In this document: piece by piece, positions 35,651-43,308 of the stretch
How positions within the stretch are numbered: position 1 is the first letter of the stretch
How the letters are laid out: every line of letters begins with the position of its first letter
Assembly (NCBI GenBank): GCA_048497495.1
Contig: JAFHCF010000159.1
Span: forward strand, 20,518 to 84,517
Direction of reading: 5' to 3'
DNA: 64,000 nt
From: JAFHCF01 sp048497495
GTDB lineage: Bacteria; Pseudomonadota; Alphaproteobacteria; Rhizobiales; Ancalomicrobiaceae
The notes under the pieces: model-generated
The model's database searches: none
What the model was told of the DNA's origin: nothing
Seen by the model: the letters and a program-made list of their open reading frames with translations, nothing else
Translations under genes and position numbers: made by a program

Positions 35651-36064
35651 ATGGCCGAACTCGTTCCCATATCGACCGACCCCGGACCCTTCGTCCCTGC
35701 CCCGATCACCGACCCCGAAGCGGCGGCGATGTTCCGCGCCTGCGTGAACCTCTTCCGCTTGTGGGACGTCACCGACGCCGAGGCCGGCGTCTTGCTCGAT
35801 CTGCCGCCGCGTACCTTCGCGCGATGGAAGACGGGCGCGCTCGGGCGGATCGATCGCGACCAGAAGGCGCGGCTTTCCAACCTCATGGGCATTCACAAGG
35901 CGTTGCGGATCGTCTTTCGCGAGCCCGAGCGGGCCTATGCCTGGATCAAGGCGCCCAACAGCACCTTCTCGGCGAGATCAGCCCTCGACGTGATGCTCGG
36001 CGGTGAACTCACCGACCTGATGCGGGTTCGGCGCTATCTCGACGCCGAGCGGGGCGGGTGGTGA
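35651..36064 (+). CDS. Xre/MbcA/ParS-family antitoxin (DUF2384)
   Basis: 137 aa. The N-terminal helical region (DPEAAAMFRACVNLFRLWDV) is followed by a helix-turn-helix-like part (DAEAGVLLDLPPRTFARWKTG) and the C-terminal toxin-binding DUF2384 segment (HKALRIVFREPERAYAWIKAPNSTF), where the signature RE.ER...W...PN.aF is clear. Start 35651 has GAGG about 7 nt upstream. The stop overlaps the RES gene start (GTGA). Confidence 0.92.
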   Translation: MAELVPISTDPGPFVPAPITDPEAAAMFRACVNLFRLWDVTDAEAGVLLDLPPRTFARWKTGALGRIDRDQKARLSNLMGIHKALRIVFREPERAYAWIKAPNSTFSARSALDVMLGGELTDLMRVRRYLDAERGGW

Positions 36065-36768
36065 TCGACATAGCGTCCATTCCGGTCGTCGACATCGAAT
36101 GGCGTCGCGCCGTGCGGATCATCCGCAGCGCCCATCCACCGATCGACCTCTTCGAGGACATCGCCGACCCCGCCGATTGGCCGCTTCTCATCTCGGCGGA
36201 ACAGAAGACCAATCCACGCCTGATGGAGACCTTCGGCAATCTCGACCTCGTGCCGCAGGATCGTCGCGTCAGCGGGCCGGGGGCATCCTACCTCATGGCC
36301 CCCTTCACGCATGTGAGCACCGACCGCCCGAGCCGCTTCAGCGACGGCAGCTTCGGCGTGCTCTACGTCGGGCGGACATTCGACACCGCCCTCTTCGAGA
36401 CGATACACCACCACGCCCGCTTCATGGCGGCGACCGCCGAGCGACCCGGATGGACCTCGCAGTTCCGCGAAATCGTCCTGGACGTGACCGCCCGCCTCCA
36501 CGATATCGGCGACGTCGCCGGAACCACCGTCCTCGCCCCCGACGACTACACCGCAGGACAGAGCCTCGGCGCAGCCCTTCGCCGGTCGGGATCGGAAGGC
36601 GTGCGCTACCCGAGCGTTCGCCAACCCGGTGGCGATTGCGCTGGGCTGTTCCATCCGCCGGCAGACGCACGCCCTACCCAAGGGCGGCATCTCGATTATC
36701 ATTGGGATGGAGGGAGGGTAGACCTATTCCGAGATCACAGCAACGGTACGACGTATCGGATCAATTGA
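36061..36768 (+). CDS. RES-domain toxin (NAD+-degrading type)
   Basis: 235 aa, ParT/MbcT-like toxin of the Xre-RES class, which in characterised members degrades or phosphorolyses NAD+ or ADP-ribosylates targets. Conserved elements: Arg near the N-terminus (WRRAVRIIRS), PSRFSDGSFGVLYVGRTFDTA with the following Glu (LFETIHHH), and the Ser/Arg region VRYPSVRQPGGDCAGLF. Start GTG 36061 overlaps the antitoxin stop; an adjacent GTG at 36058 is equally possible. It forms a two-gene operon with the Xre antitoxin. Confidence 0.92.
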   Translation: MIDIASIPVVDIEWRRAVRIIRSAHPPIDLFEDIADPADWPLLISAEQKTNPRLMETFGNLDLVPQDRRVSGPGASYLMAPFTHVSTDRPSRFSDGSFGVLYVGRTFDTALFETIHHHARFMAATAERPGWTSQFREIVLDVTARLHDIGDVAGTTVLAPDDYTAGQSLGAALRRSGSEGVRYPSVRQPGGDCAGLFHPPADARPTQGRHLDYHWDGGRVDLFRDHSNGTTYRIN

Positions 36769-36783
36769 TCACCCACATTCACC

Positions 36784-37806
36784 TCAAGCTCTGGCTACCT
36801 GAACCGAAACTCTTGCAACATTGTAGAGTGTGACCGCTCCACCCACAGCTTTGGCTGGATCGAATAGCGCCAAGTTGATGCCATCACTCACAGAACTACG
36901 ATAGACAACGCCATCGAAGCCGCATTTCTTGATAAACTCGCACAGATACTGACTCGGGATATAGTCGATAGCTGCGCCGGAAGGCAGTACCGGGCGCGTG
37001 AGTTCCTCACCGAGCCGCTCGAGAAAGGGAAGGTCGGCGCGAAGTTGTCCGATGTTGCTAGCGTCCGAGAGGTCGAAGGGCGACACGACTTTGCGCGGAT
37101 TTCGCAGATCGACCGCGCTAATCTCGGGAATTGCGAAGTCGGCAACGCAGGCAACCTCTCCCGTGTGAGGCCGCACCTCCGCTGTCGCTGTCTCCGGCGT
37201 TGAGCCAAGGTAGAGGTAAGGAATGCCGGCGGGGTTCGCCCGGCCGTGGGAGGCCTGACGCTTCGGCGGCGCGCCCATCTCCTCGATCAGATAATCGTCG
37301 TCACCCGAGCGGATTCGCGCACGAAACCACCGCCATGGTACATCCTTGATCAGCAGCATTGGGAGCAGTTGACGTAGGCGATCCTCGTCAATTTCTGTGT
37401 CCAGAAACCAACGGTTTCGGTACATCATCTCATCGCGCAAAGTCTCCCACCGCACTAGACCTTCGCTTCGATAGACGGAGGACGGAGAAAAAGGCTTCCG
37501 CACGACTTCGCCGTCATCGAGGATCTCGCCAAGTAGCTCCTTGGCATGTGCCACGTCCATCAGGGGATGAGTAAAAAGTTGCCAATCCTCCTTCATCCAA
37601 TCGACGAGCGACTTACCGTCCGGAGCGGGCTCATAGACGTTGGCGAGAAGTTCGAAATAGGTGCGGAGCGCGATCGGCTCAAGCAGCGCAACATTCTTCG
37701 TTCCGCAAAAATCGCAGGTGCCCTGTTTGGCCCCGAGGAATGAGAAGATATTGTTCCGCAACGCGCGGTCATCAAAGCATTCCGGGCAACAAAACTTCAT
37801 AGCCAT
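36784..37806 (-). CDS. RES-family protein with N-terminal zinc-ribbon/HEPN-like region
   Basis: 340 aa. The N-terminus has paired cysteines (FCCPECF and CDFCGTK) suggesting a zinc ribbon, followed by a helical region (LRTYFELLANVYEP) that fits the HEPN/RES N-terminal domain. The C-terminal RES domain has WRWFRARI, IPYLYLGSTPETATAEVRPH and the late FIKKCGFDGVVYRSSVSDG. The ATG at 37806 has GAGG 5 nt upstream; the frame to 37833 includes an earlier start. It is the last gene of an operon with sce7725 and sce7726, 7 nt after sce7725. A nucleotide- or NAD-attacking effector is inferred. Confidence 0.78.
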   Translation of the reverse strand: MAMKFCCPECFDDRALRNNIFSFLGAKQGTCDFCGTKNVALLEPIALRTYFELLANVYEPAPDGKSLVDWMKEDWQLFTHPLMDVAHAKELLGEILDDGEVVRKPFSPSSVYRSEGLVRWETLRDEMMYRNRWFLDTEIDEDRLRQLLPMLLIKDVPWRWFRARIRSGDDDYLIEEMGAPPKRQASHGRANPAGIPYLYLGSTPETATAEVRPHTGEVACVADFAIPEISAVDLRNPRKVVSPFDLSDASNIGQLRADLPFLERLGEELTRPVLPSGAAIDYIPSQYLCEFIKKCGFDGVVYRSSVSDGINLALFDPAKAVGGAVTLYNVARVSVQVARA

Positions 37807-37813
37807 CTTGGCC

Positions 37814-38749
37814 TCAGGTGAGATAAGCCGCAAGTGTCTCGATATGATGCCTCATCGAGAGCTTCTTCACATGTCCCAACCCGGGAAAATGACCCTTGGC
37901 ATGTAATTCTCGGAACTCATTGATCGCAGTAGTTTCGTAAATTTTCGACGTCCCACTATCAATCTTCTTGATCAATTTAGTAAGAGCTTGGCTAAACTTT
38001 CCGGCGGGGTTGACCGGCGTATCATTTGTGCTAGAGACGAAGTGATAAATGAACATTACATCGTCTTGATCGGGGTCAATAAAAGTAATATGGATCGCGA
38101 CTGCGTAAGCAGGACCACCGCCCTCCGAATAGTTGTCGCCGACAATAAGAAAATCGCCAAAACCCTGCATGCCCCGATCCCCATAGGTAACATGAAGGTC
38201 AGAAAACTCCTCTTTCTCCGGATAGTCTGCGTTGCGCTGTCGTTTGAAACCGTCGCCCACCAATATCCGAGTGCTGCTCTCGAAATGTTTCCGATAAAGG
38301 ATGCGATCATGATCTTCGATGAAGACGTGCTTTGAGCCGGCAAGGTCCACGCCTAGATATTCAGCTAATGATTTTGGTGTCGTGAAGCCGGAGTGCACGA
38401 AGGTGGGGTTGTGATCCTTATGTGCGTCAAAGTAACGAGTAGCCTCACCAATCGACACTCGGTTGCTAAGTAAAATACCAGCCGAGATCGAATCGTTTCC
38501 GAGATACCCCTCCCGAAGCAGTTCGGAGATGCTGGTTCCGTCCTCACCGTGATCGCCGTGATAGGGGTTGACGATTACGATCGCTCTGCCTTTCGCGGCG
38601 CAGATTGCCTTCAACGTCCGTTCAAGACCTCCGAGCGCTTCTTTGACCGGCTCGATAATGGGCACAAATCCCGACTGGGCGAGCAGTCCCGCCGACTCGC
38701 GAATTGTTATCAATTCAAACTGTTTTCCGCGAAAATAGGGATGATACAT
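37814..38749 (-). CDS. sce7725 family protein (beta-protein-like)
   Basis: 311 aa, beginning MYHPYFRGKQFELITIRE, the typical start of the sce7725 family, which resembles the beta protein group. Other family-like segments are FVPIIEPVKEAL, AGILLSNRV, TFVHSGFTTPKSLAEYLG, DLHVTYGDRGMQGFGDFLIVG and the C-terminal KGHFPGLGHVKKLSMRHHIETL. No catalytic motif is evident. It is middle gene of the sce7726-sce7725-RES operon, with AT-rich base composition unlike the core genome. The family repeatedly occurs with sce7726 in variable islands, consistent with a phage-defence or toxin system that is not characterised as far as I know. Confidence 0.85.
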   Translation of the reverse strand: MYHPYFRGKQFELITIRESAGLLAQSGFVPIIEPVKEALGGLERTLKAICAAKGRAIVIVNPYHGDHGEDGTSISELLREGYLGNDSISAGILLSNRVSIGEATRYFDAHKDHNPTFVHSGFTTPKSLAEYLGVDLAGSKHVFIEDHDRILYRKHFESSTRILVGDGFKRQRNADYPEKEEFSDLHVTYGDRGMQGFGDFLIVGDNYSEGGGPAYAVAIHITFIDPDQDDVMFIYHFVSSTNDTPVNPAGKFSQALTKLIKKIDSGTSKIYETTAINEFRELHAKGHFPGLGHVKKLSMRHHIETLAAYLT

Positions 38750-38755
38750 GGTGTT

Positions 38756-39643
38756 CTATGCCCAGGTCATTGCTGCCGAGAGAGGCACCGAAATGGACTG
38801 TACGAGGCGACTATGATCAGACCGTCGCAGCGGAATGGACAGCGCGGCGGCATGAAGTGAGCTGGGAAGCTGATCGACGAGAGCGCTTAATGGTGCAAGG
38901 GTGCGGGAGCGCTTCAGTGTGCTCACCATCTCACGGTGCAACTCGGCGGGTTTCAGCGCGGTGAACAGCTCGCGCAGGACGCCGTGCCGTTGGGTATTGG
39001 GAACGTCTGGCACCTTGACGCCAAGGGCATTCAGGATCGCAACTGCTTCGGTTGAGCGAAGAGATTCCAATACCGTCAGAGGACAGATGCGATGCGGATC
39101 GTCTATCGCCTGCTGCACGACCGAGATATTGTAGCGCTTCGATAGGCACATAATCCCGACGTCGTCCGGGACCAACAGTCGAACACTATCGACATGACTC
39201 TCGCCCACGATCACGTTCACCGTCGCAAAGACGCGTTTATAATTTTCAACTTGATTGAGCAACCTCGCAAGCGAATCGCGCTCAGATTTGATTTCATAGA
39301 CGGTCGCCGTACCATTTAGGATTACCAGATCGGCTTTACATGAACCAGCTCGGAATTCATTGAGCATTGAGGCGGTGCGAAGTGAATGTTTCCCGATCAA
39401 AATTTTATGGGTGAGCGCGGCCCGATAGACATATTCGTCACGAAGCCCGGAGATCTTGAGTATCGCAAATGCTGAATCGAATGCATCTCCGACGGTCGCC
39501 CCGGCGCCACACCGGCTCGCGATGCGTGTCAGATCAATCAAGCGCTTGAAGAGCGCAGAGCGTCCATTCTTGGCCAGTTCACGGAACACAGCCGAAGAAA
39601 ATAGGCGCGTCAGCGCTGACAGCTCGGTTGCACTCGGATTCAC
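38756..39643 (-). CDS. sce7726 family protein, probable PD-(D/E)xK nuclease
   Basis: 295 aa, GTG start with GGGGGAG just upstream. A nuclease-like core is visible: Glu96 (LNEFRAG), Asp105 in CKADLVILNGTATVYEIKSE, and Glu117-Ile-Lys119. This is the arrangement E...D-x11-ExK of PD-(D/E)xK enzymes. The C-terminal half (after about 170) is unrelated to the nuclease core. It is first gene of the three-gene operon with sce7725 and the RES-family protein. I infer a DNA- or RNA-targeting effector; cleavage activity is not shown. Confidence 0.82.
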   Translation of the reverse strand: MNPSATELSALTRLFSSAVFRELAKNGRSALFKRLIDLTRIASRCGAGATVGDAFDSAFAILKISGLRDEYVYRAALTHKILIGKHSLRTASMLNEFRAGSCKADLVILNGTATVYEIKSERDSLARLLNQVENYKRVFATVNVIVGESHVDSVRLLVPDDVGIMCLSKRYNISVVQQAIDDPHRICPLTVLESLRSTEAVAILNALGVKVPDVPNTQRHGVLRELFTALKPAELHREMVSTLKRSRTLAPLSALVDQLPSSLHAAALSIPLRRSDHSRLVQSISVPLSAAMTWA

Positions 39644-39949
39644 AGCTCCCCCGATTCAGCGCGTTGAATGCGATTTCTCGCGCATTTATCGCACAATCCT
39701 CGTTAAAGAGAACCGAGCATTTTGCCGGATCAATGCCTCCAGGCCGGGGTTGGTCTCCATATGTGAGAGAACCCGTGAGACTGTCGAGACGCATTGCTGC
39801 TTGGCTCACAATCGGCCAAGGAGTTAATGTCAAAAAGGCTGTTCTCTTTCCGCGCAAAACGGAATCCACCCGAAACCGGTGTACCCAGTAAGCCTCACGT
39901 GCTCGTTCGCATTCCCGGCAGATCCTGACGTGCTCACAGTCGGTCGCCC
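39644..39949. other. Gap between defence operon and toxin repeat B
   Basis: 306 nt without a convincing gene. It should contain the promoter of the sce7726 operon (minus strand). The part from 39932 on belongs to repeat unit B. No terminator or palindrome longer than 8 bp was noticed. Confidence 0.4.
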
Positions 39950-40303
39950 TTGTCATTTTGTCCATTAAATGGGACACTTCTTCATGGTCGAAGTCCGGTA
40001 GCGGAACGCTTCGAAGCTTGGCTCTCCGGCCCTGCCGATCTTCGGGCACGGGCTCGCATCTTGGTGCGGATCGACCGCCTCGCACTCGGGAACGCGGGAG
40101 ATGCGAAGCCGGTCGGGCGTGGTGTCTCGGAACTGCGGATCGACTACGGGCCGGGATACCGGGTCTATTTCGTTCGACGTGGCGAGGCGTTGATCATCCT
40201 GCTTGCCGGCGGCGACAAGCGCACGCAGGCGCGGGACATCGAAACCGCGCTCGCCATGGTGGCGGAACTCTGAGGGACGAGACATGGCACCGCTGGAAAC
40301 CAA
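39932..40303. repeat. Island repeat unit B (RelE-antitoxin)
   Basis: Matches 35191-35563 nearly throughout, in the same orientation, including the TGTCCATTAAAT segment before the toxin. Here the antitoxin continues intact beyond the repeat. Confidence 0.85.
39984..40273 (+). pseudogene. RelE/ParE-family toxin, frameshifted (copy B)
   Basis: The normal start reads MVEVR and then meets TAG. Relative to copy A one base is missing near 39999, giving a span of 290 nt instead of 291. Downstream of the deletion the frame is open (RFEAWLSGPADLRARA through the end). A TTG at 39950 opens that frame with a different N-terminus, so expression of a variant is possible but unlikely. The antitoxin behind it is intact. 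Confidence 0.85.
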
Positions 40304-40589
40304 GCCCTTCGATTCCGCCGAGCATCTTCGGACCGACGAAGACGTTGCCGCCTATCTCGAAGCCGCGTTCGAAGACGGCGATCCGGCGCTCGTCGCTCAT
40401 GCACTCGGCGTGATCGCCCGCACGCGCGGCATGACCAAGCTCGCCCGAGAAACCGGCATCGGCCGGCAGAGCCTCTATGTCGCGCTCTCCGAAGGCGGCA
40501 ACCCGACGCTGGCGAATTTCATGGCGATCACCAAGGCGCTCGGGCTTGCCGTCCGGGTGGAGCCCATCCAGCACGAAGCGGCGGAATGA
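40284..40589 (+). CDS. Addiction-module antidote protein (HigA/DNA-binding type)
   Basis: 101 aa. It has the family segments FDSAEHLRTDEDVAAYLEAAFEDGDPALVAHAL (starting at residue 9) and a helix-turn-helix (KLARETGIGRQSLYVALSEGG, then NPTLANFMAITKALGL). It starts 10 nt after the broken RelE toxin. With that toxin dead it is an orphan antitoxin that could still neutralise a related toxin. The next gene overlaps by 4 nt (ATGA). Confidence 0.88.
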   Translation: MAPLETKPFDSAEHLRTDEDVAAYLEAAFEDGDPALVAHALGVIARTRGMTKLARETGIGRQSLYVALSEGGNPTLANFMAITKALGLAVRVEPIQHEAAE

Positions 40590-40741
40590 GCATGACCAAG
40601 CTCGGAACGGGCCTGATCGAGAGCGCGAGGGACGCCCTGACCATGGCGGGCGATGGTTCCAATCCTGCCCGCCTCACCCCCTTCGATGCCGCCGGCAACA
40701 TCGACAGTGGTGAGACCGCTGCCGAGGGTGTACCGCCATTG
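40586..40741 (+). pseudogene. Antitoxin N-terminal remnant fused in frame to the next gene
   Basis: About 46 codons (KLGTGLIESARDALTMAGDG, ARLTPFDAAGNIDSGETAAE) match the start of the truncated antitoxin at 31603. Immediately after GETAAE the sequence changes to AT-rich DNA encoding an unrelated protein. The reading frame continues through the junction, so a fusion product is possible. Confidence 0.7.
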
Positions 40742-41431
40742 ATGGACAACAACGAACGTCTGAATATCTTTGAACAATCGCATCAAGGTTTCCGCGATGT
40801 GGTTTATCAATTGGCCGACATAGCCGGCATTGCCCATTCTAACGTGAGCGAAATTGGCTACATTATCAGCTTACTCAATAGCGCGTTGATTGGTTCAATA
40901 GTCATTGAGCCCGGCGACGACGGGATAATGAGCGGATGGCAGAAGCCGTACACTGCAGTGAAATACAATAAAAAGCTGGATATTATGGAGAACACTGTCA
41001 GATTTATGAAAGTGACGCAGAAATTGCTTTCCGATGATGCAATGCACTATGCCATTTCAAACGAGATTCGCCGCAAGCGATACCCGGTAAAAACAAAAGA
41101 TGAACTTGGGGAGCGCTACTTTGAGATCTCAAATGATCTAGACCGCTTACGTCGCGATATGGAGCCAATCGCGTCAGCACTTAAATCCATAGCTAAAACG
41201 GCAAGAAAGAAGACACACAAGGGGCGAGAACCCGAGTGGAACAAGTATCGAATTGTCTGGGAAGCTGCGGAATTTTTCGATGACGCGAGCTGCCACAAGC
41301 CCTCGCCTGCCAAGACGTCGCCATTCACGGCATTCGTAGAGCAAATTTTCACGTTCGCATTCAAGACGAAGAAGCACCCCGATGTGTCGAGGATCATCCG
41401 GGCGGCCTTGAGGGAGCGCCCGTTACGTTAA
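40742..41431 (+). CDS. Hypothetical protein, AT-rich cargo gene
   Basis: 229 aa from ATG 40742 (MDNNERLNIFEQSHQGF); the frame also continues from 40586 and would then give 281 aa. It is rich in Lys, Ile and Asn, unlike the Arg/Ala/Gly-rich neighbours, pointing to a foreign origin. Predicted mostly helical, with FEISNDLDRLRRDMEPIA and a C-terminal FVEQIFTFAFKTKKHPDVSR. I do not recognise a family. Its position behind an antitoxin fragment, like the other cargo of this island, suggests a defence or accessory role, but nothing in the sequence proves it. Confidence 0.65.
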   Translation: MDNNERLNIFEQSHQGFRDVVYQLADIAGIAHSNVSEIGYIISLLNSALIGSIVIEPGDDGIMSGWQKPYTAVKYNKKLDIMENTVRFMKVTQKLLSDDAMHYAISNEIRRKRYPVKTKDELGERYFEISNDLDRLRRDMEPIASALKSIAKTARKKTHKGREPEWNKYRIVWEAAEFFDDASCHKPSPAKTSPFTAFVEQIFTFAFKTKKHPDVSRIIRAALRERPLR

Positions 41432-41515
41432 TCGCGAATTTTCGTGGAATAACGTCCCTCCCGCCGCGTCCGTCAGATCGCGATCATGGACACCTCCGAC
41501 CGATGGAGTGCGCCC

Positions 41516-41704
41516 ATGCACATACCTCCCGAAATCCTCGCCTACCGCATCAACGACGCCTGCCGTGCTCTCAGTCTCGGACGTTCGACGCTCTACAAGC
41601 TGATCAACGAAGGCAAGCTCAAGTCGATCACCATCGCCGGCCGGACCTTGATCCCACGTTCCGAGATCGAGCGCCTCATTTCGGAGGCGTCGGCCGATGC
41701 GTGA
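41516..41704 (+). CDS. AlpA-like helix-turn-helix excisionase/regulator
   Basis: 62-aa MerR-like winged HTH protein: YRINDACRALSLGRSTLYKL, INEGKLKSITIAGRTLIPRS, EIERLISE. This is the excisionase/AlpA pattern (recognition helix with STLYKLI and the wing G...TLIPR). GGAG lies 7 nt before the ATG at 41516; an in-frame ATG at 41486 precedes that site. It heads a tightly overlapping cluster with the DUF3631 gene. It probably controls island excision or the satellite replication genes. Confidence 0.88.
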   Translation: MHIPPEILAYRINDACRALSLGRSTLYKLINEGKLKSITIAGRTLIPRSEIERLISEASADA

Positions 41705-41957
41705 TCGGTTCTCCCGCGAGAATTCGCAACGCCCCTGTGCTCCGATCGCGTGGCGCCGCCGCTCGCTCGACCGCCTCACCAAGGCGATCGACGACTTCAG
41801 CCTGAACACGTTGGACGCGATCCGGGCGAGCGGCTTCGACGAAGCCGTTGCCCTGCGTGCCGTCACCGAAGGGCGAAAGGCGATCTCCGCCGTTCTGGTG
41901 AGCACGGTCGAACCCCAGATGATCGAGGATGCGACGGAGGCCGGCAATGCAAGCTGA
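41697..41957 (+). CDS. Small hypothetical protein of the island
   Basis: 86 aa, overlapping the AlpA gene by 8 nt and the DUF3631 gene by 11 nt, which supports translation within this operon. It has SLDRLTKAIDDFSLNTLDAI and a helical C-terminus. No known family recognised. Confidence 0.6.
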   Translation: MRDRFSRENSQRPCAPIAWRRRSLDRLTKAIDDFSLNTLDAIRASGFDEAVALRAVTEGRKAISAVLVSTVEPQMIEDATEAGNAS

Positions 41958-43308
41958 TCGCGCCACCGTTCACCCCCTGCCCGTGCCATCCCCGGCGCCC
42001 AAGAAGCGCAAAGCCGAGCCGAAGGCCGCCGGGTCGATCCTCTTCCCCGAGGTCGAGCCATGGCCGGGGCCGCTCGACGTCGGGACGCTCCTGAACGACA
42101 TACGGGCGACGATCCGTCGCCACATCGTCTGTCCGACCGAGGCCACGATCGCCGCCGCCCTGTGGATCGCCTTCACTTGGGTGATCGACTTCGTTCAAGT
42201 CGCCCCACTCGCCGTCATCACCGCGCCGGAAAAACGGTGCGGCAAGTCACAGTTTCTCGATCTCATCGGCCGCATGGTCCGAAAGCCGCTCGTCGCCTCG
42301 GGGATCACATCCGCCGCGACGTTCCGGGTGATCGAAGCCCACGCCCCGACCCTGCTGATCGACGAAGCCGACACCTTCATGAAGGACAATGAAGGCCTTC
42401 GCGGGGTGATCAACAGTGGCCATACGCGCCAGAGCGCCTTCGTGATCCGAACCGTCGGCGACACCCACGAACCGCGTCAATTCTCGACTTGGGGAGCCAA
42501 GGCGATTTCGGGGATCGGCAACTTGCCGGCGACGATCATGGATCGGGCGATCATCCTCGAACTTCGGCGGAAGCTGCCGAGCGAGACCGTCGAACGGCTG
42601 CGTCACGCCGACCCCGGCCACTTCGACATGTTGGCGCGGAAGCTCGCCCGCTTCGCCGAATTGCATGGCGAAGAGATCCGCCGGTCGCGGCCTCGTCTCC
42701 CCGACGCCCTGAACGATCGCGCCCAAGACAATTGGGACCCCCTTCTCGCCATCGCCGACGTTGCCGGCGGGGCATGGCCCGACCTCGCCCGCCGCGTCGC
42801 TCTGAAGCTCTCGGCGGTCGACGAGGCGGTGGTCTCGACCGGCGCCGAACTCCTCTCCGACATTCGCGCCGCCTTCGACCAAGGCGGGCGGGATCGTCTC
42901 ACCTCCGCCGACCTCATCGCCCGACTCTGCGACGACGAAGAGGCGGCTTGGGCGACCTACGATCGCGGCCGTCCTCTCTCGCCGCGCCAACTCGGGAAGA
43001 GGCTCGGCGAATACCGCATCACCTCGCGCAAGATCCGCTTCGGCGTGACCACCGCCCAAGGCTTCGAACGGTCGCAATTCGAAGATGTCTGGTTGCGTTA
43101 TCTCGACGTCTGCCCAACGCCCCCCGACTCTTCCGGAACGCCGGAACAATCAAATGAAATCAATGAATTGATGTTCCGGATGCCGGATCATGTTCCGGAG
43201 CACTCGAGCCCTTCCGGAACAGGTAAGCCATTGAAATCAGACGATTGTTCCGGTGTTCCGGATGGAAGCCCCCTTGCGGGCGAAACCGAATGGGAGGAAG
43301 AGCTTTGA
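41947..43308 (+). CDS. DUF3631 primase-associated helicase-like protein
   Basis: 453 aa. An N-terminal Pro/Lys-rich part is followed by an ATPase-like core: APEKRCGKSQFLDLIGRMV (degenerate P-loop), PTLLIDEADTFMKDNEGLRG (Walker B), FSTWGAKAISGIGNLPATIMDRAI (sensor region with catalytic Arg). The DUF3631 C-terminal part includes RPLSPRQLGKRLGEYRI. Such proteins act with primases in phage satellites and islands, unwinding DNA for replication. The last 60 residues are Ser/Pro/Asn-rich. GGAGG lies 6 nt before the ATG at 41947. Confidence 0.88.
   Translation: MQADRATVHPLPVPSPAPKKRKAEPKAAGSILFPEVEPWPGPLDVGTLLNDIRATIRRHIVCPTEATIAAALWIAFTWVIDFVQVAPLAVITAPEKRCGKSQFLDLIGRMVRKPLVASGITSAATFRVIEAHAPTLLIDEADTFMKDNEGLRGVINSGHTRQSAFVIRTVGDTHEPRQFSTWGAKAISGIGNLPATIMDRAIILELRRKLPSETVERLRHADPGHFDMLARKLARFAELHGEEIRRSRPRLPDALNDRAQDNWDPLLAIADVAGGAWPDLARRVALKLSAVDEAVVSTGAELLSDIRAAFDQGGRDRLTSADLIARLCDDEEAAWATYDRGRPLSPRQLGKRLGEYRITSRKIRFGVTTAQGFERSQFEDVWLRYLDVCPTPPDSSGTPEQSNEINELMFRMPDHVPEHSSPSGTGKPLKSDDCSGVPDGSPLAGETEWEEEL

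Noticed and set aside
39950..40273. Intact RelE toxin from a TTG start
   Set aside because: The frame opened by TTG gives an N-terminus unlike copy A, and the natural start is interrupted by TAG after one missing base.
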